A stretch of DNA of 64,000 nt from Burkholderia cepacia (GTDB taxonomy: Bacteria; Pseudomonadota; Gammaproteobacteria; Burkholderiales; Burkholderiaceae). The DNA lies in the NCBI RefSeq assembly GCF_001039005.1, contig NZ_LDWR01000025.1, positions 20,596 to 84,595 on the forward strand, in the 5' to 3' direction. Below the pieces are notes generated by a model, which was not told the origin of the DNA, ran no database searches, and was given only the letters and a program-made list of their open reading frames with translations. The first letter of the stretch is position 1; each line of letters begins with the position of its first letter. Below, one piece after another: positions 33,198 to 42,135 of the stretch. A program made the translations under genes and the position numbers.

Positions 33198-34489
33198 ACT
33201 ACCTGCTCGATCTCGTTCGCCGTCACAAACAGTCGCCCCGGCACGCATCGCGCGGCGGGCCCGCGATCGGCATCCCGTCCGTGTGCTCCGCGCATCCGGT
33301 CGCGATCGCCGCCGCGCTGCGCGAATGCGCGGCGCTCGATCGCCCCGCGCTGATCGAAGCGACCTGCAACCAGGTCAACCAGGACGGCGGTTATACGGGG
33401 ATGACGCCGCACGACTTCCGCCGCTACGTGTTCGACATCGCCAGGCGCGAACGCGTGAGCCCCGACGCGATCCTGCTCGGCGGCGATCACCTGGGCCCGA
33501 ACGCGTGGCGCCGGTTGCCGGCCGCGCACGCGATGGACAAGGCCGAGACGATGGTCGCGCAGTACGTCGCGGCCGGTTTCCGCAAGCTTCATCTCGACTG
33601 CTCGATGTCGTGCGCGGACGATCCGTCGCCGTTGCCCGAAGCCGAGATCGCGGCGCGCGCCGTGCGCCTGTGCCGCGCCGCCGAACACGCGTGGGCAGCC
33701 GGCTCGCCGCGCGGCGAGCCGCCGGTCTACGTGATCGGTACGGAGGTGCCGGTGCCCGGTGGCGCGCACGAGACGCTCGACGCGCTGGCCGTCACCACGC
33801 CGGACGCGGCCGGCGCGACGCTGGCGCTGCACCGCGACGCATTTGCGCGCGCGGGCCTCGACGATGCGTGGTCGCGCGTGATCGCGATGGTCGTGCAGCC
33901 CGGCGTCGAGTTCGATCATCACCAGGTCATCGACTACGACGCCGGCAAGGCCCGCGCGCTGAGCGCATTCATCGAACGCGAACCCGCGCTCGTATTCGAA
34001 GCGCATTCGACCGATTACCAGACGCCCGACAATCTCACGCAACTCGCACGCGATCACTTCGCGATCCTGAAGGTTGGACCGGGCGTGACCTTCGCGATGC
34101 GCGAAACGCTGTGGGCGCTCGCCGCGATCGAGCGCGAATGGCTCGGCCGCGACGACGGCTTCATCGCGACCGTGCTCGGCGTGATGCGCGACGAACCCGC
34201 GCACTGGCGCGACTACTACGCGGCCGGTGCACAGCTCGATCTCGACCTCACATACAGCCTGAGCGACCGGATCCGCTACTACTGGACCCATCCGGCCGTG
34301 CAGCGCGCGTGTGCCGACCTGCTCGCGCGTCTCGACGCGTCGCCGCCGCCGCTCACGCTGATCAGCCAGCATCTGCCGCGCCAGTACGAGGCCGTCCGCG
34401 AAGGGCGGCTCGACCTGCGTGCCGGCGCCCTGTTGCAAGACGGCACGGCCGCCGCCGTCCGTCCGTATCTTCACGCGTGTGCCGCGTGA
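33194..34489 (+). CDS. kbaZ: KbaZ/GatZ-type tagatose-bisphosphate aldolase subunit
   Basis: A 431-residue protein of the GatZ/KbaZ family (usual length about 420). Blocks seen: GIPSVCSAHPVAIAAALREC, IEATCNQVNQDGGYTGMTPH, ILLGGDHLGPNAWR, KLHLDCSMSCADDP, YVIGTEVPVPGG, VFEAHSTDYQTP and ILKVGPGVTFAMRE. It has been described as the stabilising partner of the KbaY/GatY class II aldolase, and a tagatose-6-phosphate kinase role has also been proposed. No kbaY lies in this window. The start is a GTG overlapping the permease stop. Confidence 0.9.
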   Translation: MNYLLDLVRRHKQSPRHASRGGPAIGIPSVCSAHPVAIAAALRECAALDRPALIEATCNQVNQDGGYTGMTPHDFRRYVFDIARRERVSPDAILLGGDHLGPNAWRRLPAAHAMDKAETMVAQYVAAGFRKLHLDCSMSCADDPSPLPEAEIAARAVRLCRAAEHAWAAGSPRGEPPVYVIGTEVPVPGGAHETLDALAVTTPDAAGATLALHRDAFARAGLDDAWSRVIAMVVQPGVEFDHHQVIDYDAGKARALSAFIEREPALVFEAHSTDYQTPDNLTQLARDHFAILKVGPGVTFAMRETLWALAAIEREWLGRDDGFIATVLGVMRDEPAHWRDYYAAGAQLDLDLTYSLSDRIRYYWTHPAVQRACADLLARLDASPPPLTLISQHLPRQYEAVREGRLDLRAGALLQDGTAAAVRPYLHACAA

Positions 34490-34511
34490 CCGACTCTCCT
34501 CTGAACTGCTC

Positions 34512-35681
34512 ATGGAATTTTTCGACCTCGATCCCGCTGACCTTGCCCGCCGCCACGCCGCCCACACCGCGCGCGAAATCGCCCAGCAGCCCGACGTATG
34601 GCCCGACGTTCACGCGGTCGTCGACGCACAACGCGCGGCGCTCGACGCATTTCTCGTGCCGCTTCTCGCCGATCCCGGCCTGCGCATCGTCCTGACGGGC
34701 GCCGGCAGCTCGGCCTTCATCGGACAGTGCCTCGTCCCCGCGCTGCGGCACCGCTTCGGCGGCCGCGTCGAAGCGGTGGCCACCACCGACATCGTCGCGT
34801 GCCCCGGCGAAACGCTGCAGCCCGGCGTGCCGACGCTGCTCGTCTCGTTCGCGCGCTCGGGCAACAGCCCCGAAAGCGTCGCGGCCGTCGAGCTGGCGGA
34901 CCGCTTCGTCGACGGCTGCCACCATCTCGTGTTCACGTGCGCGGCCGACGGCATGCTGAACCGGCACCTCGGCACGCATCCGCGCGCGCACGTCGTGCTG
35001 CTACCGGAGGCCACGCACGACCAGGCGTTCGCGATGACGTCCAGTTTCAGCGGCATGCTGCTCGGCGCGGCCTGGGCCTTCGACGTGACCGGCATGCCGG
35101 TCGAACCGCTGGCCAACGCCGCGTGCACGCTGCTGCGCGAGCAGGCATCGCGGATCGCCGCGCACGTGCGGCAGTTGCCCGAGCGCGTCGTCTATCTCGG
35201 CAGCGGCACACTGCTCGGGCTCGCGCGCGAAGCCGCGCTGAAGCTGCTGGAGCTGACCGACGGGCTGATCGTCGCGATGGCCGAATCGCCGCTCGGCTTC
35301 CGACACGGCCCGAAGACGTTCCTGGACGAGCGCACGCTCGTCGTCGTGCTGCTGTCCGGCGATCCGCATACGCGCCGCTACGATCTCGACCTGCTGCGCG
35401 AACTGCGGCGCGAAAACCGTGCGGCCGGCATACTGTCGGTCGGCGTCGCGCCGGCCGACGGCACCGCAACACTGCCGTCCGACGACGACCTGACCGTGCC
35501 GCTACCGCCTGGCCTGCCCGATCTCGCGCTCGCGCCCGTTGCGCTGATTCTCGCGCAGTGCTTCGCGCTGCTCGCATCGCTGCGGCTCGGGCTCACACCC
35601 GACAATCCGAGCGCATCCGGCACCGTCAACCGCGTCGTGGCGGGCGTCACCATTCATCCGTATGCGGGGCAGCCCACATGA
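34512..35681 (+). CDS. agaS: AgaS-type galactosamine-6-phosphate deaminase/isomerase (SIS domains)
   Basis: A 389-residue cytoplasmic protein with two SIS sugar-phosphate domains. The first has VLTGAGSSAFIGQCL, TTDIVACPG and LVSFARSGNSPESVAAVELA; the second has VVYLGSGTLLGLAREAALKL then LELTDG, and AESPLGFRHGPKTFL. The RSGNSPES and FRHGPK motifs are typical of AgaS/GlmS-isomerase-like enzymes. AgaS converts galactosamine-6-phosphate to tagatose-6-phosphate plus ammonia. It lies 22 bp after kbaZ and overlaps the kinase gene by ATGA. Confidence 0.9.
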   Translation: MEFFDLDPADLARRHAAHTAREIAQQPDVWPDVHAVVDAQRAALDAFLVPLLADPGLRIVLTGAGSSAFIGQCLVPALRHRFGGRVEAVATTDIVACPGETLQPGVPTLLVSFARSGNSPESVAAVELADRFVDGCHHLVFTCAADGMLNRHLGTHPRAHVVLLPEATHDQAFAMTSSFSGMLLGAAWAFDVTGMPVEPLANAACTLLREQASRIAAHVRQLPERVVYLGSGTLLGLAREAALKLLELTDGLIVAMAESPLGFRHGPKTFLDERTLVVVLLSGDPHTRRYDLDLLRELRRENRAAGILSVGVAPADGTATLPSDDDLTVPLPPGLPDLALAPVALILAQCFALLASLRLGLTPDNPSASGTVNRVVAGVTIHPYAGQPT

Positions 35682-36652
35682 CTCCACTCTTTCTCGGCAT
35701 CGACGGCGGCGGCACGAAAACCGCCTTCATGGTGATCGACCAGCAAGGCCGTATCCTCGCGCGCCATGAAACGACCACCAGCTACTACCTCGAAATCGGC
35801 ATGGATGCGCTGCGCACGCTGCTCACCGACGGCGTGCACGCGGTGCTGGCCGCGGCGGACGTCGCGCGCGACGAGATCGCGTACGCGTTCGCCGGCTTGC
35901 CCGCCTACGGCGAGGACAGCCGCCTGCTGCCCGAACTCGACGGCCTGCTCGCCCCGTTGTTCGACCACGGCCGCTACCGGATCGGCAACGACATGGTGTG
36001 CAGCTGGGCCGGCACGCTGGCCGGCGGCGACGGCATCAGCATCGTCGCCGGCACCGGGTCGATCGCGTACGGGCAGCTCGAAGGCCGCACCGCGCGCTGC
36101 GGCGGCTGGGGCGAGATCTTCGGCGACGAGGGTTCGGCGTATTGGCTCGCACGCGAAGGACTCGCCGCGTTCTCGCGGATGGCCGACGGCCGCGTCGCTC
36201 GCGGGCCGCTGTTCGACATCGTGCGTGCGCACTTCTCGCTCGAACACGACCTCGACCTGTGCGCGGCGGTGAATTCGGGCGCCGTGCGCAGCCGCTTCGC
36301 ACAGTTGTCGCGGCTCGTGATCGATGCGGCGCGCGCGGGCGACGCGCACGCGCATGCGCTGATCGAACGCGCGGCCGACGAACTCGCGCGGCTCGCGGCC
36401 GGCGTCGCGCGCGCGCTCGACTGGCCGCCCGGCCAGCCGCTGCCCGTGTCGTATTCGGGCGGCGTGTTCAACGCGGGGGCACTCGTGCTCGATCCGCTGC
36501 GCGATGCGCTCACCCGCGTCGTGCCGCATGCCGTGCTCACCGCGCCGCGGCTCGGCCCGCATGTCGGCGCGGCCGTGCATGCGGCCCGGCTGGCGGGCCG
36601 GCCGCTCGGCCCGTCGGCATTGCGTGCGCTCCAGCCCGGGCAGGGGTTTTGA
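35678..36652 (+). CDS. BadF/BadG/BcrA-type amino-sugar kinase
   Basis: A 324-residue ASKHA-fold kinase. The phosphate-1 motif is FLGIDGGGTKTAFMVIDQQG, phosphate-2 is SIVAGTGSIAYG, then CGGWGEIFGDEGSAYWLARE, and the adenosine motif is PVSYSGGVFNAG. This group includes N-acetylglucosamine kinase and the proteobacterial GalNAc/GalN kinase (AgaK), the latter fitting the context. It would phosphorylate imported galactosamine at C6 for AgaS. The start codon overlaps the agaS stop (ATGA). No phosphotransferase-system genes are present, which agrees with uptake of the free sugar followed by this kinase. Confidence 0.87.
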   Translation: MTPLFLGIDGGGTKTAFMVIDQQGRILARHETTTSYYLEIGMDALRTLLTDGVHAVLAAADVARDEIAYAFAGLPAYGEDSRLLPELDGLLAPLFDHGRYRIGNDMVCSWAGTLAGGDGISIVAGTGSIAYGQLEGRTARCGGWGEIFGDEGSAYWLAREGLAAFSRMADGRVARGPLFDIVRAHFSLEHDLDLCAAVNSGAVRSRFAQLSRLVIDAARAGDAHAHALIERAADELARLAAGVARALDWPPGQPLPVSYSGGVFNAGALVLDPLRDALTRVVPHAVLTAPRLGPHVGAAVHAARLAGRPLGPSALRALQPGQGF

Positions 36653-36680
36653 TATCATTTCGGCTCCCTGTCTTGCCGAA

Positions 36681-37499
36681 ATGGACATGCCCGCTCACCG
36701 AGTGCCTCCATCGCCTGCCGTCGATCACGCGCCGCTGCTCGTCGAGGAACGTCGACGCCTGATCTGCGAACTGGTCCGCGAACGGGAGAAAGTCACCGTC
36801 GAGGAGCTGGCCGAGCGTTTCGGCATTTCGCTCGTCACGGTGCGCAGCGACCTGAATGCGCTCGCGGCGGCCGGCGCGGTGCTGCGCACGCACGGCGGCG
36901 CGCTCGTGCTGCGCGAGAGCGACGAAGTGCCGATCGCGGTCAAGCAGAAGCTCCGTCACGCGGAGAAGGTGCGGATCGCGACGGCCGCTGCCGCGCTGAT
37001 CGGCGACGGCGAAACGATCCTGCTCGACTCGGGCAGCACGACCGAGGAAATCGCAAAGCAGATCCTCGCGATGAAGCTGCAATCGCTGAACGTGATCACG
37101 AATGCACTCAACGTGGCCGTGCTGCTCGCGGCCGCGCCGCACATCAACCTGATCATGCCGGGCGGTCAACTGCGGCCGAATTCCTATTCGCTGTCGGGTC
37201 CGCAGGCCGTCGTCGCGCTGCAGGGGCTGTACGCGGACCGGCTGTTCCTCGGCGTCGACAGCCTCGACCCCGAGATCGGCCTGATGACGCCACACCTGCT
37301 CGAAGCACAGCTCAACGCGCAGATGCTGAAGATCTCGCGCCAGGTGATTGCGGTAGCCGATTCGTCGAAACTGATGAAGCGCAACCTGTCGGTGATCGCG
37401 AGCGTCGAGCAGCTCGACATGCTGATCACCGATACGGGCGCCGATCCGGCCGTGGTCGACGACCTTCGGCAACGCGGTATCGACGTGCTGACGGTCTAG
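36681..37499 (+). CDS. DeoR-family repressor, AgaR-like
   Basis: A 272-residue regulator. The N-terminal DeoR HTH covers about 20-75 (LLVEERRRLICELVREREKV, TVEELAERFGISLVTVRSDL, LRTHGGALV). The DeoRC sugar-phosphate sensor domain contains ILLDSGSTTEEIAKQ, NVITNALNVAVLLA and DRLFLGVDSLDPEIGL. AgaR proteins are of this type. Being last in the operon it would autoregulate, and the CTTTCG/CGAAAG repeats at 32094-32285 are its likely targets. The effector is probably a galactosamine or tagatose phosphate. A second ATG at 36687 is an alternative start. Confidence 0.88.
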   Translation: MDMPAHRVPPSPAVDHAPLLVEERRRLICELVREREKVTVEELAERFGISLVTVRSDLNALAAAGAVLRTHGGALVLRESDEVPIAVKQKLRHAEKVRIATAAAALIGDGETILLDSGSTTEEIAKQILAMKLQSLNVITNALNVAVLLAAAPHINLIMPGGQLRPNSYSLSGPQAVVALQGLYADRLFLGVDSLDPEIGLMTPHLLEAQLNAQMLKISRQVIAVADSSKLMKRNLSVIASVEQLDMLITDTGADPAVVDDLRQRGIDVLTV

Positions 37500-37531
37500 C
37501 CGTTCCATTCAACACCTCCCCGGAAACCACG

Positions 37532-38071
37532 ATGCCGCCCGTCTCTTCCCCGCCCGTTCTCGACACGCCGCGCCTCGTCCTCGAAGGCCATCCGCTCGGC
37601 GATTTCGACGCGCTCGCCGCGATGTGGGCCGAGCCGGATGTCGTTGCGCACATCTTCAACGGCGCGCCGTCCGCGCCGCGCGACTCGTGGATGCGCATGC
37701 TCGCGTATCGCGGGCTGTGGCCGCTGCTCGGTTACGGCTACTGGGCGATTCGCGAGAAAGCGTCGGGCCGTTATGTCGGCGATCTCGGCTTCGCGGATTT
37801 CCACCGGATCGTCGAACCGTCGATTCGCGGCGTGCCGGAAGCCGGCTGGGCGCTCGCGACGTGGGCGCACGGCAAGGGTTATGCAACCGAAGCGCTCGCG
37901 GCCGCGCTTGCGTGGCTCGATACGCAGCAGCGGTTCGAGCGCAGCGTGTGTTTGATCGCGCCGACGAATGCCGCGTCGATCCGCGTGGCGGAGAAAGCCG
38001 GGTATGGTGAGCCGACGCGGATCCGCTTCAATGACGCCGATTCGTTGCTGTTTTCACGCAAGAGCCGGTAG
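37532..38071 (+). CDS. GNAT-family N-acetyltransferase (RimJ/RimL type)
   Basis: A 179-residue acetyltransferase_3-type GNAT protein. It begins VLDTPRLVLEGHPLGDFDAL, has YWAIREKASGRYVGDLGFAD, the acetyl-CoA loop WATWAHGKGYATEAL, and the C-terminal NAASIRVAEKAGYG. The type acetylates protein N-termini, ribosomal proteins, polyamines or small molecules; the substrate is unknown. It lies 32 bp after the DeoR gene on the same strand and could be transcribed with it, but nothing links it to amino-sugar use. Confidence 0.85.
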   Translation: MPPVSSPPVLDTPRLVLEGHPLGDFDALAAMWAEPDVVAHIFNGAPSAPRDSWMRMLAYRGLWPLLGYGYWAIREKASGRYVGDLGFADFHRIVEPSIRGVPEAGWALATWAHGKGYATEALAAALAWLDTQQRFERSVCLIAPTNAASIRVAEKAGYGEPTRIRFNDADSLLFSRKSR

Positions 38072-38101
38072 GCGCGGGCGTCCCGGCCGCCAGGAATCGA
38101 G

Positions 38102-38323
38102 TCACCTAGCCACCGGTTCGTAGAAGTGCTCGAAGTGGCCGTGGTCCATCGGCCAGCAGTTTCCGCACTCGTCGAGCAGAATCCAGTCGCCCGGCATCAC
38201 CGAACGCCAGCCTTCCGGCGTCGCGACCGCCCACATGCCCTGATGGCGCTCCACCCGGTCATGGTCGCCGTCGACGAACCACCGGGTTGCCTCGACATGA
38301 CTGGTGCGTTTTCTGAATCTCAT
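38102..38323 (-). CDS. small hypothetical protein of phage-associated type
   Basis: A 73-residue protein beginning MRFRKRTSHVEATRWFVDGD. The 'M(K/R)FRK....(I/V)EA.(R/Q)W' opening is common in small phage and prophage proteins of unknown role. The rest, WAVATPEGWRSVMPGDWILL then DECGNCWPMDHGHFEHFYEP, agrees with that pattern (PGDWIL...F...YE). AGGGGGTG precedes the ATG. No other phage gene is nearby, so it may be a stray phage-derived gene. Confidence 0.65.
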   Translation of the reverse strand: MRFRKRTSHVEATRWFVDGDHDRVERHQGMWAVATPEGWRSVMPGDWILLDECGNCWPMDHGHFEHFYEPVAR

Positions 38324-38345
38324 GTCACCCCCTAGGAAACGAATA

Positions 38346-38729
38346 TCAGCCTCGCGTGGCCGGCCGGGCAGCGAGTCGCGTACCCGCGCGGGAAGAAACA
38401 CAGCGCGATGCCGCAGCGCCCGCGTCGAGCGACCTCTGGTGCGCCTTCAGCTCGTTCGTCGCTACCCCGGTCTCATGCAACGCCATCCGGCACTCGGCGA
38501 CGAGCGCCAGCAACGTTTCGCGTGCGGCGGTGGAGATCCGGACATCGATCTCCTGCATTCTCCTGAGCGCCGCAAGAACCTCGTCCGGTTGATCGGGCGC
38601 AAGCGCAGCCACGAACCTCAAACGTGTCTCGGCGGCCCGGACAGCCTCGCTCCAGTCGGCCCGCTCAATCGCGACTTCGATCGCGTTCGTGAGCGCATCG
38701 AGATTTTGGACGACTTGCAGCGTTACCAT
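38346..38729 (-). CDS. hypothetical helical protein, FliT-like pattern
   Basis: A 127-residue soluble, largely helical protein (LDALTNAIEVAIERADWSEA, RAAETRLRFVAALAPDQPDE, ARETLLALVAECRMALHETG). The 'ADWSEA...ETRLRFVAAL' rhythm resembles FliT-type flagellar chaperones, but no flagellar genes are near, so the resemblance may be only structural. The tail after residue 95 is Ala/Arg-rich and low in information. The start at 38729 has an AGGAGTG site. Confidence 0.55.
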   Translation of the reverse strand: MVTLQVVQNLDALTNAIEVAIERADWSEAVRAAETRLRFVAALAPDQPDEVLAALRRMQEIDVRISTAARETLLALVAECRMALHETGVATNELKAHQRSLDAGAAASRCVSSRAGTRLAARPATRG

Positions 38730-39400
38730 TTCGCACTCCTGTCAATAGCTCGTTGTCCGCTTGCCTGCCCGTCGAGAGCCGGTACGACGCGAACCCGACC
38801 CGTACGCGTTCGATTCCGGGCATGCGCGAGATGACTCGACGCTTCGATACGACCGGGAAACAGAGGCGTCACGGGACGTCATGCGCACGTGTCAGGTGCG
38901 GGGATTGTAGGGAACGATACGCGGCGACGTCGGTAATATTTTGTATTGATATGTCGAGTAACCTTGCCTGGCCTCGCATCGGCCCGCGCGGGCGACGTTC
39001 GCGACAGCGGGTTTTCGCAAACGTTTTCGCCTGAAGAATGCCCGAACACGGCCTTGCCGAACTGTTCGGGCGGGATGCGCGACGGCGCCATCAACAGCAC
39101 CGCGAGATTCTGCATCCCGCACTGCTTGCCATGCTTGTCGAGCGCCAATGATCGCCCAAGCGGCATGCAAGCCGTGTACGGAGCCGGATTTACAACCTGG
39201 CTTCGTCGAGACACAACCCGATCAGCGGACCCTCATCCCGCTTGACTTCATCGACGCGCCAGTCGTAAATGCCTCGATGACCGGGCGATCGACACCCGCG
39301 GCCTGCCCACCCGGTCGAATCGCTTCCGCCCGCGCGCGGGCAGCGTGGTGCCCGTCGAGAAGCCAATCACGACCCTCCGCGCCCATTGACGAGACAACCG
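38730..39400. other. intergenic region with one doubtful ORF
   Basis: A 670-bp gap. The minus strand has an open frame 38879-39214 (111 codons), including MPLGRSLALDKHGKQCGMQN and LAVLLMAPSRIPPEQFGKAV. This looks more protein-like than most chance frames here, yet has no clear ribosome site and no family I recognise. It might be a gene fragment. AT-rich sequence at 38935-38955 could be a promoter. Nothing else can be supported. Confidence 0.35.
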
Positions 39401-40105
39401 ATGCGACTCCGACACCGCCGAACGCGCTTTGGCACATTGGCCACGCCGGCGCTGCTGTCCGCGCTGTTTCCGTCGGTCAGCCATGCCGAAGCGGGCGAAC
39501 TGGGCGGCATCGCGATGGCCGCGGTCACCTTCTCGTCGACAGTCTGGGTCGTGCTGACGGTGGTGGTATTCGTGTGGTTCCTGCGCCGGCTGCCGCTGCT
39601 GAAACGGCTCGCGTGTACCGTGCTGTTTTTCTGCCTGCCCGCATTGTTGATCGGCGGCATGGCCCTCTGGGAATACGCGCTCGACGGCTACACCGACAGG
39701 CCCGAGGTCACGACCAAACCGCTGGTGGTGCTCGGCGTCACCTTCCCGCCCGGGAGTCAGGCCCACTACGACGGCGCCGGCGGCTTGTTCGGCTGGGGCG
39801 CAAAACGCACGCTGCAGTCGATTCACGGCCCCCGCCCCGTCCTGCTGGGCAACGTGCCGATCGACGGCCTGATCTTCATCCCGGAAAACTGTTGCGACCG
39901 CGCCAGGGCTGAAGTCAGCGCAGGTACGATCGTCGACGGATTGCCTTGCGGCGATGCGATGTTCGACCTCACACCGACGGGCCCTGCGTTGAGGTCGTGC
40001 TTTCTCGCCGCGCCGGTTACGTGGCACGGGAATCCATTAGCCGCCGGGTCCTATATCGACCTCACGGCACCGATGGGTCTCCAGGGATTGCAGGACACGA
40101 AATAG
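39401..40105 (+). CDS. hypothetical membrane-anchored protein
   Basis: A 234-residue protein. A signal-like N-terminus (MRLRHRRTRFGTLATPALLS, SHA) is followed by two hydrophobic helices (about 40-62, MAAVTFSSTVWVVLTVVVFV; 73-92, TVLFFCLPALLIGGMALWEY). A soluble, probably periplasmic C-terminal domain contains LVVLGVTFPPGSQAHYDGAG and IDGLIFIPENCCDRARAEVS. The GVTFPPGSQAHYDG / GTIVDGLPCG repeats suggest a beta-helical 'toxin immunity/MORN-like' barrel, but I do not recognise a named family. It stands alone. Confidence 0.65.
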   Translation: MRLRHRRTRFGTLATPALLSALFPSVSHAEAGELGGIAMAAVTFSSTVWVVLTVVVFVWFLRRLPLLKRLACTVLFFCLPALLIGGMALWEYALDGYTDRPEVTTKPLVVLGVTFPPGSQAHYDGAGGLFGWGAKRTLQSIHGPRPVLLGNVPIDGLIFIPENCCDRARAEVSAGTIVDGLPCGDAMFDLTPTGPALRSCFLAAPVTWHGNPLAAGSYIDLTAPMGLQGLQDTK

Positions 40106-40187
40106 ATCCCGGCAACGCGTCGTAGCCGACCCTTCGCGACACCAGATACGCGCGGCCTGCTCCGCCGCGCGCATCCCGTCCCAGCCT

Positions 40188-42044
40188 CTACCGGCACGAA
40201 TAGTTCGCCGCATCCTTGATCGACCCCGAACCGTTGTACGTGGCCTTCGTCGGATACATGCACACCGGCTGGCTCGCGCTGCCGTCCGCCGATGTCAGCG
40301 TGATGCTCGTCGGCGCGCTCCCATGCTCGACCCAGTCGACCAGCTTCGCATACAGGTCCTGCCGGTCGGCGTTCGGCAGCGGCACCGTATTCGCCGTTTG
40401 CGCGGGGCCGGCCGTGCCGTTGACACCGCCGTAACCGCTGCAATGCCCCATGCCGGGAACCAGGAACAGCCGGTCGAACTGCTGCACGGCCGGGATTCCG
40501 CCCATCCGGCTCGCCACGCGTTCGTAGTAGTTAATGCTGCCGGACGGCGTGATCAGCGGATCGGCGAGACCGTGGTAATGCAGCACCTTCGCGCCGGTCT
40601 TCACGAGCCCCGACAGATCCGGATTGTCGGTATTGATGTTGCCGAACGACGGCTGCAGCGCGATGCCCTGATCGTATGCGTTCGCAAGACCCGCATAGCT
40701 CAGGCCCTTCCACTTGTTCGCGCCGTTTCCGGTCGCGTTCGCGAAGCTGGACCCTGCGATCGTCGGATCCTGCAGTTCCAGCGCAACGAGGTCGGTCGAG
40801 ATACTGAACGGCGACGATCCGGCCAGCGCGCCGGTAAGGGTTCCGCGCATCAGGCCGAACCACAGCTGATCGCTCGCCAGCGACGTTGCCGTGCCGATGT
40901 CGGCAGCCGGGCTCGGCACCGAACCGTCGCGCGTCATCCCGTACCAGGTCTTGTTCATCGACGTTGCTTGCGCGGCCGTCACGCACGCGGCCGTTGCATT
41001 CGTCCCCGTGACGGCGCCGATCTTCACGCCGGCGCACAGTACGTTCGCGTCCTGAGTCGGATCGTAGCGACACTGGGCCGGATCCATCAGATAACCCAGA
41101 TGCTGGCCGCCGACCGAATCGCACGCGCTCACGGCCGCCCCCGACAGCAGCGTCTGTTGCGCGTCGGTCAGCGTCACGCCGCCCAGATCGTTTTGCGCGA
41201 CGACCTGCGGATAGAGCTCGTTCGTAATGAACTTCGACCAATTAAACGCAGGCGCGCCGTTCAGATAGCCGTCGTAGTCGGACGGATTGTTCTGCACCTC
41301 GTTGTAGCCCTGCCGGCCGCCCGTCGAGCAGCCGTCCCAGTACGCGTACTTCTGCGGCGTCGCATAGTACGCGGCGACCAGTGCCTTCGTCTTCAGCGCC
41401 AGCTCGTGCAGGCTCCGCTGCGCGAAGTCGCCCCACAGCGTCGTGTTGATGGTCCCGTCCGGATTCATCGCAAACGAGCCGTTCGTGACGGCATGACCGG
41501 TGTCCGTCGTGCCGACCACCGCACCCTCGGCGGCCGCGATCGTCGCCGCGCCCGGCACGCCACCGGCGCTGGCGATCTGCGTCGGGTCGTCATAGGCGCC
41601 GCCTTGCCAGCCGCCGCCGCCGAGATTGTGGATCCGGTGATTCCAGTTCGACGGCGTGGGCAGCCAGATTTCCATGCCGATGCCCGCTGACGTCGACGGC
41701 GCGCCCGCCGGCCCCGCATTGCCCGGGCCGACGTTCAGCTTGACGAGACACAGATCGCTTCCGGCAACCGGCGTCGCGGACGTGGCCGCCGATGCAGCGA
41801 GCACGAGCGGATCGCCAGCCTTGAACGCCTTCACGGCAATCACGGTGGTGTTCGCGTCCGGCGCGAAGCGCGCTTTCATCGTGTCGTTGCATGCCAGCGC
41901 AACGGATGTCGCGCCGCCGCCGGACGCCGCCACGTCGTGATCGTTACAGCCTGACAGCGCCAGGCTTCCGAGCGCGGATGCGACCGCCACTACCCCCAAA
42001 CGCCATCCACTGCGGCCGTCGTTGCCGCCGATCGTCGATTTCAT
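40188..42044 (-). CDS. tannase/feruloyl esterase family lipoprotein
   Basis: A 618-residue secreted esterase. The lipobox is LSGC (C33). The catalytic serine is S240 in YWDGCSTGGRQGYNEVQ, the Asp is in HGLADPLITP, and the His is in GMGHCSGYGG. The adjacent cysteines before Ser (C239) and after His form the CS-D-HC arrangement of this family. Such enzymes cut gallate, ferulate or other aromatic esters. The product would be an aromatic acid, which suits the nearby aromatic degradation operon. It lies 91 bp downstream of a porin on the same strand, a likely two-gene unit for ester hydrolysis and uptake. Confidence 0.88.
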   Translation of the reverse strand: MKSTIGGNDGRSGWRLGVVAVASALGSLALSGCNDHDVAASGGGATSVALACNDTMKARFAPDANTTVIAVKAFKAGDPLVLAASAATSATPVAGSDLCLVKLNVGPGNAGPAGAPSTSAGIGMEIWLPTPSNWNHRIHNLGGGGWQGGAYDDPTQIASAGGVPGAATIAAAEGAVVGTTDTGHAVTNGSFAMNPDGTINTTLWGDFAQRSLHELALKTKALVAAYYATPQKYAYWDGCSTGGRQGYNEVQNNPSDYDGYLNGAPAFNWSKFITNELYPQVVAQNDLGGVTLTDAQQTLLSGAAVSACDSVGGQHLGYLMDPAQCRYDPTQDANVLCAGVKIGAVTGTNATAACVTAAQATSMNKTWYGMTRDGSVPSPAADIGTATSLASDQLWFGLMRGTLTGALAGSSPFSISTDLVALELQDPTIAGSSFANATGNGANKWKGLSYAGLANAYDQGIALQPSFGNINTDNPDLSGLVKTGAKVLHYHGLADPLITPSGSINYYERVASRMGGIPAVQQFDRLFLVPGMGHCSGYGGVNGTAGPAQTANTVPLPNADRQDLYAKLVDWVEHGSAPTSITLTSADGSASQPVCMYPTKATYNGSGSIKDAANYSCR

Positions 42045-42135
42045 ATCGTCCCTCCGTCTTCTTTCGTGTTATTTGCCTGCTTGAAAGCGAACCGGCGCGC
42101 ACCGATTCGCTCCGTGGTCGTTCGAAGCGACTCGC

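Noticed and set aside
38879..39214. Possible minus-strand gene of 111 codons
   Set aside because: Partly protein-like, but no ribosome site and no recognisable family. It is mentioned in the gap description only.
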